Shown piece after piece: positions 1 to 6,287 of a DNA stretch of 15,684 bases. Positions within the stretch are counted from its first letter, which is position 1. Every line of letters starts with the position of its first letter. The DNA comes from Gammaproteobacteria bacterium (lineage in GTDB: Bacteria > Pseudomonadota > Gammaproteobacteria > GCA-001735895). The notes beneath the pieces were generated by a model. It was given only the letters and a program-made list of their open reading frames with translations. It had not been told where the DNA came from and did no database searches. The stretch lies in contig JAOUJX010000049.1 of the NCBI GenBank assembly GCA_029882955.1, positions 1-15,684 of the forward strand, in the 5' to 3' direction. A program made the translations under genes and the position numbers.

Positions 1-1081
1 CGGCCCTCCGGAAATATTTGCGTTGGTATTCTTCGGTCTTGCCGTGGCCGCTTCGGTTGGCGCCAAAACTTTCTGGAAGGGCTGGCTCTCGATATTGATC
101 GGACTGATGGTCGCCGTAGTCGGGCTCGACCCGGTTGGTGGCATCGAACGCTATGATTTCGAAATGCCCTATCTGTTGGCGGGAATACATTTTATTCCAA
201 CAATCCTCGGTTTTTTTGCCGTATCAGAAATCTTTGTGCAGGCTGAAAAGAAAGTAAAAGGTGCTTACGTGGCACCCAAAATCAGTGTCGATTTCCCAAG
301 CCTGAGTGAACTGATCGCGCATAAATTTGCAGTCATCCGTTCCATTGTCATCGGTTTCTTTTGCGGTATTTTACCCGGCATCGGCGCGACACTTGCGGCA
401 TTTATGGGCTACAACGAAGCCGTGCGTTGGTCGAAGACGCCTGAAGAATTCGGTAAGGGCAAACTCGAAGGTGTTATTTCTTCCGAGACCGCCAACAATG
501 CAGCGACTGGCGCGGCAATGATACCGCTGCTGGCACTTGGATTACCTGGAGGCGCACTCACCGCAATGATGGTCGGCGTGTTTCAGATGCATGATATGGA
601 ACCCGGCCCGCTGGTTTTTCTCAACAGCGCAGATCTGGTATGGGTGGTTTTTGCGGCGATGTTCTTTGCCAATATTTCTATTCTGTTTGTTGGCTTCCTG
701 GAAACCAAGACCATCATTAACTTGTTAAGAATTCCTTTTCAATTTCTTGCCCCGATGATTCTGTTGCTGGCGACGGTCGGTGCTTATGCGGTGCGCGGCT
801 TAACAATCGACGTCATCGTTATGTTTCTCGCCGGTGTCATTGGTTTCTTCCTGCGACGCTCAGGCTATTCGGTGGCGGGCATTGTGCTTGGTTTGATTCT
901 CGGTAAGATCGGTGAGCAAACCTTCGCCCAGGCGATGCAAATGCTGCATTTTGAATGGAGTGGGTTTTTTGATCGACCGATAGCATTGGGATTATTGATC
1001 GCGGGTGTACTAACCCTTGGTGGCAGTGTTTATGGCGCGTTTTTGAAAAAGAATCCGCGTCCAGCAATAACCAGCGGTTAA
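1..1081 (+). CDS. tctA: TctA-family tripartite tricarboxylate transporter permease, 5'-truncated
   Basis: This is the large membrane subunit of a tripartite tricarboxylate (TTT) transporter, which imports citrate-like or other organic acids together with a small membrane subunit (TctB) and a periplasmic binding protein (TctC). The reading frame is open to the window edge (codons begin at base 2). The first residues visible, GPPEIFALVFFGL, match an internal part of TctA, so the TTG at base 23 is not the start. About 360 of the usual roughly 500 residues are present. The family-typical block follows: GILPGIGATLAAFMGYNEAV, then a segment with SSETANNAATGAAMIPLLALG and LPGG. Several long hydrophobic segments complete the C-terminal half, and the protein ends in a short basic tail (KKNPRP). 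It is followed by convergent genes, so it is the last gene of its operon. TctB and TctC would be expected upstream, outside the window. The substrate cannot be read from the sequence. Confidence 0.93.
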   Translation, partial: GPPEIFALVFFGLAVAASVGAKTFWKGWLSILIGLMVAVVGLDPVGGIERYDFEMPYLLAGIHFIPTILGFFAVSEIFVQAEKKVKGAYVAPKISVDFPSLSELIAHKFAVIRSIVIGFFCGILPGIGATLAAFMGYNEAVRWSKTPEEFGKGKLEGVISSETANNAATGAAMIPLLALGLPGGALTAMMVGVFQMHDMEPGPLVFLNSADLVWVVFAAMFFANISILFVGFLETKTIINLLRIPFQFLAPMILLLATVGAYAVRGLTIDVIVMFLAGVIGFFLRRSGYSVAGIVLGLILGKIGEQTFAQAMQMLHFEWSGFFDRPIALGLLIAGVLTLGGSVYGAFLKKNPRPAITSG

Positions 1082-1082
1082 A

Positions 1083-1116
1083 CCGACTAAACGAATTTTA
1101 ATCGGCTAGTTTTCTT
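1083..1116 (+). terminator. possible weak terminator after tctA
   Basis: CCGACTAAA (1083-1091) can pair with TTTAATCGG (1097-1105) across a 5-base loop, with one C-A mismatch. A T-rich stretch follows after a short gap (1110-1116). It starts two bases past the tctA stop and lies between convergent genes, where a terminator is expected. The stem is short and AT-rich, so this is tentative. Confidence 0.3.
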
Positions 1117-1137
1117 ACCTTACTGACTGATTTTAAA

Positions 1138-1923
1138 TCAAGCTGGCTTTCGCGCGCGCAGGTGGGTTGGCCGGAGTTCTCCGCTGTCGAGGACGATGAT
1201 CATTTTGTCCCATACATCTATTTCTCGATTAAGGAAATCCTCGCCAACCTGTGCGACAAGCCTTTCATATAGCGGACCAGCTAAATTGTCACGCTCGGCC
1301 CGCGCCTGGTTACGGTACCAGGCGTTGCGTTCATCAATCTCTACATCAACAAACCCCGCAGCGTTAAAGGCTTCTTGATAGGTGCTGGCTGAGGCCAGGC
1401 CGAAATCAAGCCCTTCCGCATCGATATATGCCTGCATCTGGGGCGAAGGCTCACCCTCGTAGCCGGACAGCCAATCGCTACCTATAAACCATCCGTCGTT
1501 GCGCAAAACCTCGTAGATATTTTTAGCCAGACTGAACTTGTCAGCAATATGAATGATAGAGTCCTTGCTAAAGACGACATCAAAGCTACAGGGCTGGAAG
1601 GGCAGGGGCCCGGGATCTACCCGTTGAAAATGACAAATTGCCGATACGTTTTTTTTGTTCGCTAGCTCCTGCGCCTTATGAACCAGATTCTCTTCAATAT
1701 CGATGCCTGTGACGCGTCCGGGTTGTCTGGTGCGTGCTAAATGAATCGCTGCACCGCCAATGCCGCAGCCGATGTCGAGGATACTGGCCTGGCTCAGGTC
1801 TTTGTTGCCGACCACCCGATCGACTTCTTCAGTACCGCCGGGCGATAAAAAACCCTCTCCCCACACCGCCTCCAGCAGAGAGATCATATCTTCGTCATAT
1901 TCTAGTTCTAGCATGTCACCCAT
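1138..1923 (-). CDS. SAM-dependent methyltransferase, phosphoethanolamine N-methyltransferase-like
   Basis: This is a class I SAM-dependent methyltransferase of 261 residues. The SAM-binding motif I is ILDIGCGIGG (residues 48-57) and the acidic ribose-binding residue is D75 in VTGIDIEEN. The fold order and several blocks resemble phosphoethanolamine N-methyltransferases (PMT): WGEGFLSPGG (21-30) corresponds to the PMT FGENYISSGG segment, SKDSIIHI (119-126) to the PMT SRDAILHL segment, and DVWDK (236-240) to the PMT DGW region. By my recollection of the Plasmodium PMT, the aspartate and histidine of SRDAILHL match D121 and H125 here, but the catalytic Tyr19 position seems to be Leu17. The substrate may therefore be another small amine, not phosphoethanolamine. 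The start is supported by GAGGAAA about 7 bases upstream. The gene starts 14 bases after the stop of the amine dehydrogenase on the same strand, so the two probably form an operon. A glycine/sarcosine-type N-methyltransferase is an alternative reading. Confidence 0.8.
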   Translation of the reverse strand: MGDMLELEYDEDMISLLEAVWGEGFLSPGGTEEVDRVVGNKDLSQASILDIGCGIGGAAIHLARTRQPGRVTGIDIEENLVHKAQELANKKNVSAICHFQRVDPGPLPFQPCSFDVVFSKDSIIHIADKFSLAKNIYEVLRNDGWFIGSDWLSGYEGEPSPQMQAYIDAEGLDFGLASASTYQEAFNAAGFVDVEIDERNAWYRNQARAERDNLAGPLYERLVAQVGEDFLNREIDVWDKMIIVLDSGELRPTHLRARKPA

Positions 1924-1937
1924 AGATGTTTTCCTCT

Positions 1938-3980
1938 TTAGTTATGCTGAAGCCGATATCGGGTTCTATTAAAAGGCACTATATCGGGATCAATTTCTGT
2001 ATCGAATTCACGTGCGTAACGGTGCCCTTCATAGACAGCCGCTGCAATAATCGATGGTCCAAAGCAATCACCGATGCGCCGCACCGGAATTTTCCCTTTA
2101 AGCGCTTCAAATAACTCATCTCGTGGTAGACGTGCTGTCACCGGGACCACACTGCCTTCATACCTGTTCACCTTTCCATCCAGGTTATTAGTTAGCTCCA
2201 GCCAGCCATCTCCCACCATGCTTAGTTGATGGCGTGCCAGGATTTCAATACCTGAATTTAGCAGTCGTTTTTCGATATGTCGCTGCTCCAGTGTGTATTC
2301 GGTCCAACTTGCGACACACATGCCCTGTGTTGCGAGCGTGACCCTGTAACCCTCACTGGCAAGCAACTCGGCCACTACGCTGGCCATGTAATAATGGTCG
2401 TCATCATATACCGTTACGGCACTGCCTGAAGTTGCAGGGCGTTTGCCATCCATGATGTCGTCTGGTGTTAAGGCTTTGCAGCCGGCTACCGGAAACCTGA
2501 TGGTTCTGCCAACCCCGTCATTGCGCCACAGCGCACCAGTAGCCAATGCAACCTCGTCGGCACCAAATTCTAGAATTTGCTCGGCGTTCATTTCACTTTC
2601 CAGATACATTTCGACGTTGGCCATGCGCTGGATTTGACCGAGTCGATAATCGCGTACGCGCGCCCATTCGTTCAATCCCGGCAGGCGACTCTCGCGTGTT
2701 ACCCGCCCACCCGGTTCATTTCTAGCCTCAGCCAGTGTTACCTGGTATCCGCGCCGGCCTAACCCCAGGGCGGCTTCGAGACCCGCTGGGCCGGCTCCGA
2801 CGATTAGAATATGTGAGTCTGATTCCTTCGGTGCAATCTTTTCAGGATGCCAGCCCTTCCGCCATTCCTCTCCCATGGTGGGGTTTTGTGTACACCTGCT
2901 CGGAGCTGAAAGGATGTTCCAGGCTGCGCAGATATTACAACCGATGCATTCACGGATATCTTCTGACCGGCCGTGCTTGATTTTGTTGGGCAGGAACGGG
3001 TCGGCTATGGATGGACGCGCCGCCCCGATTAAATCAACCAAACCGCGGCGAATGGCGGAAACCATTGTATCGGGAGAAGTGTAGCGTCCAACCGCGGAAA
3101 CCGGTTTGCTAGTGATTGATTTAACGAACGAAATATATTCCTCCTGATAGCCTTCCTGTGCAAATCGGGACGTCATTGAATCATTTTCCCAATCACTGAC
3201 GTTGACATCCCACATGTCAGGCAGTTCGGCGAGCATCTCGATAGCTTCTTTACCCTCATGTGCCCATTCCAATCCGTCCTCACCCATCATTTCATCGACG
3301 GCAAAACGAACCACTACCGCCATGGTATCGCCGACGGCATCCTTCGTTTCTTCGATCAGTTCTCGGAACAGACGCAGGCGATTTTCAAGAGATCCGCCAT
3401 ATTCGTCACTGCGCTGGTTATTTTGTCGAGAGAGGAAATGGCTGGGAACAGTACCGTTATGACCGGCGTACACCACAACCATATCGAATCCGGCCTGGCG
3501 TGCCCGCAGCGCAGCCTTCCGGTGCCAGCGACGATAATCACGGATATCGCTCAGACCCATAGCTCGTGCCTGAATCGGGTGATTATGCCAGGTAACTGGA
3601 CGATGCTCGGGGCCTATCGGGACCTCGCGTGAATACAGACAGCCACTGTCCTGACCATTATGTACCAGCTCGATCCCGGCAAGAGAGCCGTGCTCGTGTA
3701 CGGCTTCCACCATCGCTGCCAGATATGGCACATCGCCGTCATCCCACATGCTGGTCTCAGTAAAAGGTTGGACATCACCCGTTGGATGGAAGTCACATTG
3801 CTCGGTGGTGACAATTCCCCAGCCGCCTTCGGCCTTCATACCGCGCATGCTAATCATGCTATCCGGAAACATACGCCCCATGCCGTTGCAATGAGGAACT
3901 TGATAAAATCGATTTGGTGCTACTACTGGGCCAATTTTGACAGGTTCGAATAAAATATCGTAACGGGGATCTCGAGCCAT
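1938..3980 (-). CDS. Trimethylamine/dimethylamine dehydrogenase-family flavoprotein (N-methylamine dehydrogenase)
   Basis: This enzyme probably oxidatively demethylates a small N-methylated amine, giving the lower amine plus formaldehyde, with electrons passing through FMN and a 4Fe-4S cluster to an electron-transfer flavoprotein. The 680 residues run colinearly with trimethylamine dehydrogenase (TMADH, about 729). The N-terminal TIM barrel has NRFYQVPHC with Cys31 at the covalent 6-S-cysteinyl-FMN site, and Tyr171 and His174 at the expected catalytic positions. Cys345, Cys348, Cys351 and Cys363 match the cluster-binding set, and an ADP-binding fold begins with VGAGPAG (394-400). Two bowl tryptophans appear kept (W257 in DMWD, W354 after the cysteines). 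Gln61 replaces the TMADH Tyr60, as in dimethylamine dehydrogenase. The start has GAGGAAGG about 7 bases upstream. The C-terminal part is shorter than in TMADH. No ETF genes are in the window. It could also act on another methylated amine, so no gene symbol is given. Confidence 0.88.
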   Translation of the reverse strand: MARDPRYDILFEPVKIGPVVAPNRFYQVPHCNGMGRMFPDSMISMRGMKAEGGWGIVTTEQCDFHPTGDVQPFTETSMWDDGDVPYLAAMVEAVHEHGSLAGIELVHNGQDSGCLYSREVPIGPEHRPVTWHNHPIQARAMGLSDIRDYRRWHRKAALRARQAGFDMVVVYAGHNGTVPSHFLSRQNNQRSDEYGGSLENRLRLFRELIEETKDAVGDTMAVVVRFAVDEMMGEDGLEWAHEGKEAIEMLAELPDMWDVNVSDWENDSMTSRFAQEGYQEEYISFVKSITSKPVSAVGRYTSPDTMVSAIRRGLVDLIGAARPSIADPFLPNKIKHGRSEDIRECIGCNICAAWNILSAPSRCTQNPTMGEEWRKGWHPEKIAPKESDSHILIVGAGPAGLEAALGLGRRGYQVTLAEARNEPGGRVTRESRLPGLNEWARVRDYRLGQIQRMANVEMYLESEMNAEQILEFGADEVALATGALWRNDGVGRTIRFPVAGCKALTPDDIMDGKRPATSGSAVTVYDDDHYYMASVVAELLASEGYRVTLATQGMCVASWTEYTLEQRHIEKRLLNSGIEILARHQLSMVGDGWLELTNNLDGKVNRYEGSVVPVTARLPRDELFEALKGKIPVRRIGDCFGPSIIAAAVYEGHRYAREFDTEIDPDIVPFNRTRYRLQHN

Positions 3981-4005
3981 GCTTAACCTTCCTCAAAAGC
4001 CATCA

Positions 4006-4034
4006 ATCATGCTTTAACTGCTTATCCAGGTCAA
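4006..4034 (-). promoter_or_regulatory. sigma70-like promoter for the amine dehydrogenase/methyltransferase unit
   Basis: On the minus strand, TTGACC (4034-4029) is followed after 17 bases by CATGAT (4011-4006). Transcription would begin near 3999, about 19 bases before the start codon at 3980, with the GAGGAAGG ribosome site in between. The -35 matches consensus at 5 of 6 positions and the -10 at 4 of 6. An imperfect dyad (CCTGGT, 10 bases, ACCTGG) overlaps the -35 and could bind a regulator, but this is weak. Confidence 0.5.
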
Positions 4035-4114
4035 CAGCCCAACCAGGCGCGCAAGCGTATTGGCGGGTAGAGTAAACGCTGGCGGTAATAACGGCTGGTA
4101 CATTATTTAACGAA

Positions 4115-4459
4115 TTAAAAAGATATAATCCCGACAGATGAACTCGCCATTAACGATAAACTAACACCCCCCGCAACTACACCGGCGAGCAGATTCCGTT
4201 TGAAAAGAAAATAGGCCGCGAATGCAATCACTACTGCTGAAACCCGAATCCCGATGGAGAGAGTAGCCAGGTCGCTCTGAGGCAGGATAATCATACGGAA
4301 AACCAGGCCTGCTACCATTGCGTAGGAGACACAGGTTACCCATTCGAATAAATCGCCCTGTGCGGGAATTTTCCTGACCACCACCGCGCCGAGAAAACGC
4401 CAGACGAAAGTCGCCAGAATACTGCCGATAACGATGATCCATAGAGTCTGAGTATTCAT
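4115..4459 (-). CDS. azlD: AzlD-family small membrane protein (branched-chain amino acid exporter subunit)
   Basis: AzlD is the small partner of AzlC in two-component exporters of branched-chain amino acids and related compounds (YgaZH/AzlCD family). The 114-residue protein is almost entirely hydrophobic, with about four membrane segments. It begins with a segment ending in the family-typical VWRFLG (residues 19-24), and a basic loop (RKIPAQG) follows the next hydrophobic stretch. Its start overlaps the stop of azlC by four bases (ATGA arrangement), the usual translational coupling of this pair. It is the last gene of the three-gene minus-strand unit and no clear terminator follows. Family assignment is firm from size, topology and its AzlC partner; the exported substrate is not evident. 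Confidence 0.85.
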   Translation of the reverse strand: MNTQTLWIIVIGSILATFVWRFLGAVVVRKIPAQGDLFEWVTCVSYAMVAGLVFRMIILPQSDLATLSIGIRVSAVVIAFAAYFLFKRNLLAGVVAGGVSLSLMASSSVGIISF

Positions 4460-5163
4460 CGAGTTTTACGTCTCGACTTGCCGATCAGAAACGCAATAGT
4501 GCCGCCCGTTAACCCGGTTAGCAGCAGATCAATAGATGGAAACCACTCGTTCGCCAAAGGTACGATCAGGCAGCCTGATAGCAGGGCTAGTCGATGTGAT
4601 AACGCGGGAACAGCCGATAAAACCAGGGTGAAGAATAAAGGACTGGTAAAAATCAGGCCGAGAACCAGGGGTTGAGGTAACAACACTGACGCGGAATGTC
4701 CGATGGCGGTGCCGATCACTGCTGCCAGCAAAATCACCGAAGCGAATATTACAAAGTAACGCCGTCGTTGTTCTGGTGCGATACCTGGAAATTCTCGCAG
4801 GCACATGGCCCAGGAGTTTATCGAAAGCAGTTGGGCATCAAGCACCAGTTGGCCAAGTTTTGCATCTGGCCTGGATATGGTGGGCAAAAATGAAACCACC
4901 ATGGGCAGGAAACGTGCGTTGGCCAAAGAGCAGGCGAATATAATGGCGAATACCGGCTGCCCGGTTGCGGTTAGCTCGGCCATGACCAGCTGGCCCGGTA
5001 AACCCCAGATGAACAGCGATGCAGTGATTGCCATTTCGACATCGAAACCGGTACTACGAGCAAAGGAGCCAAAGCCCATCATCGTGAAAAACAGGATGAA
5101 GGCGGGCAGACTAAGTGAGTCCTTCAGAGCCTTGCGCATGATGCTGGGCGAGTCGGAGATCAT
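4456..5163 (-). CDS. azlC: AzlC-family permease (branched-chain amino acid exporter subunit)
   Basis: AzlC is the main membrane component of AzlCD/YgaZH-type exporters, which relieve intracellular build-up of branched-chain amino acids, methionine or analogues. The 235-residue protein has the family's N-terminal pattern: a short cytoplasmic lead with KALKDSLSLP, then a first membrane helix and MGFGSFARSTGFD. The conserved core segment LFIWGLPGQLVMAEL and a segment with SLANARFLPMVVSFLP follow, with further helices to a basic C-terminus (GKSRRKTR). Length and order are normal for the family. It starts 15 bases after the stop of the AEC-type carrier and overlaps azlD by four bases, so the three are probably cotranscribed. 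The substrate is inferred only from family. Confidence 0.88.
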   Translation of the reverse strand: MISDSPSIMRKALKDSLSLPAFILFFTMMGFGSFARSTGFDVEMAITASLFIWGLPGQLVMAELTATGQPVFAIIFACSLANARFLPMVVSFLPTISRPDAKLGQLVLDAQLLSINSWAMCLREFPGIAPEQRRRYFVIFASVILLAAVIGTAIGHSASVLLPQPLVLGLIFTSPLFFTLVLSAVPALSHRLALLSGCLIVPLANEWFPSIDLLLTGLTGGTIAFLIGKSRRKTR

Positions 5164-5178
5164 TGCCCAGATCCGGTT

Positions 5179-6120
5179 CTAGATAAAACTACGTAAAACA
5201 ATGAGCCAGGCACTGACGCTGAAAACCGACAAAACAGTCGATAGCAATACCGTACTCGATGCGGTATCCAGGCTACGCTGATACATGCTGGCAAACAGGT
5301 AGGCATTCAGACCGGGTGCCATCGCCGCCATCAATACAATGGAGCGAGTGACACTATCGTCGAGATTAAATTGCAGAGCTAACCACCAGGTCGCCGCGGG
5401 TTGCAAACCCAGTGATAGCAGGGAAATCATGCCGGCTTCTCCGATTGACTTCGATAACGCGTATCGAGTTAATACCCCACCGAGTGCAAATAGTGCGACC
5501 GGTAATGAGGCGCGGACAAGCAAGTCGATGGCCGAAGCAAGCGCAGCAGGTGTTTCGAGGCCGCTAAAGTTGACTAGAAAACCAAGTCCGATACCGATCA
5601 TCAAACTGTTTTTAAAAATCGCCTTGCCGATCACCTTAACGGTCTCGGTTGCACCGCGTCCATCGGCTCGTAAATACTCCATCGCCGTAATACCAAGCAG
5701 ATAACAGATCGGCGCGTTGACTGATACCAGCGCGAAACCAGGTTCCATATTTTCGAATCCCCAGGCCAGCTCTGATATCGGCAGGCCGAGTAACACGAGA
5801 TTCGAAAACAGGGCTGCAAACGCTGCGGCAACTGCTTCGCCAGGGCGCCTCGAGAAAATTTTTCGTAGTAACCAGTAGGCCAGGATGAAGCTGCAAATAG
5901 CGGCGAGGTAATAACTTGAGAGTATTCGCCAGTCGAAAGCCGAGGCCAGGTCGATGGTCGAAGTAGCCTTGAATAACAGACAGGGAATCGCGATCTGAAT
6001 CGCAAATCGCATGAGGTGATCGATCTGAATATCGGTAAACACTTTCAGGCGCACAGCCAGGTAGCCAGCCATGACGACCAGAAAGACAGGAGCTACGATG
6101 TTCAGGATATCAGTAAACAC
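5179..6120 (-). CDS. AEC-family (auxin efflux carrier-like) transporter
   Basis: This is an integral membrane carrier of the AEC family, whose bacterial members move malate, other dicarboxylates or amino acids. It has 313 residues, a normal length, with about ten hydrophobic segments. The N-terminus (FTDILNIVAPVFLVVMAGYL) and the paired-half architecture are typical, as is the motif region LLVRASLPVALFALGGVLT in the second half. The start is GTG: an in-frame TGA lies two codons upstream, and starting at the next Met (residue 17) would remove most of the conserved first helix. A weak GTGGTGA ribosome site precedes it. It heads a minus-strand operon with azlC and azlD behind the strong promoter at 6156-6184. 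This grouping suggests export of amino acids or their keto-acid or organic-acid derivatives, which is inference. The symbol is left blank because the substrate cannot be told. Confidence 0.88.
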   Translation of the reverse strand: MFTDILNIVAPVFLVVMAGYLAVRLKVFTDIQIDHLMRFAIQIAIPCLLFKATSTIDLASAFDWRILSSYYLAAICSFILAYWLLRKIFSRRPGEAVAAAFAALFSNLVLLGLPISELAWGFENMEPGFALVSVNAPICYLLGITAMEYLRADGRGATETVKVIGKAIFKNSLMIGIGLGFLVNFSGLETPAALASAIDLLVRASLPVALFALGGVLTRYALSKSIGEAGMISLLSLGLQPAATWWLALQFNLDDSVTRSIVLMAAMAPGLNAYLFASMYQRSLDTASSTVLLSTVLSVFSVSAWLIVLRSFI

Positions 6121-6155
6121 TATTCACCACGTGATGACTGGCACAAGGGGCGAAT

Positions 6156-6184
6156 TTTATAGAGATCTGGGGAATTAAAGTCAA
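6156..6184 (-). promoter_or_regulatory. strong sigma70-like promoter for the AEC-azlC-azlD operon
   Basis: On the minus strand, TTGACT (6184-6179), an exact 17-base spacer and TATAAA (6161-6156) match consensus at 5 of 6 positions in each box. Transcription should start near 6149, giving a leader of about 29 bases before the GTG start at 6120. It is among the best promoter matches in the window. Confidence 0.7.
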
Positions 6185-6190
6185 GACAAA

Positions 6191-6230
6191 TTGCCGGGAA
6201 GAAATTTTATCGGACATATTTTCGGGGCAA
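6191..6230. promoter_or_regulatory. imperfect inverted repeat in the divergent region upstream of the AOR gene (possible operator)
   Basis: The 14-base arms 6191-6204 (TTGCCGGGAAGAAA) and 6217-6230 (complement TTGCCCCGAAAATA) agree at 10 of 14 positions around a 12-base centre. The repeat lies between the -35 box of the leftward promoter and the AOR start at 6288. The only AOR promoter-like pair seen, TTGCCG (6191-6196) with CATATT (6215-6220), would sit inside it. A regulator bound here could control both directions, which is inference. Confidence 0.3.
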
Positions 6231-6287
6231 CTAAAAATGTAATCGATATTTTATGGTAGGATTCTTTTTCAAATTTGAGGGTGGATT

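Noticed and set aside
23..25. TTG as the start of the tctA-like gene
   Set aside because: The frame is open to the window edge and the residues before it (GPPEIFA) are family-conserved, so the gene begins upstream of the window.
837..1067. Minus-strand open frame opposite the end of tctA
   Set aside because: It is antisense to conserved coding sequence, with no domain or ribosome site support.
3258..3632. 124-codon plus-strand open frame opposite the amine dehydrogenase
   Set aside because: It lies wholly antisense to a clearly conserved enzyme, has no recognisable domain, and shares its position with several other shadow frames.
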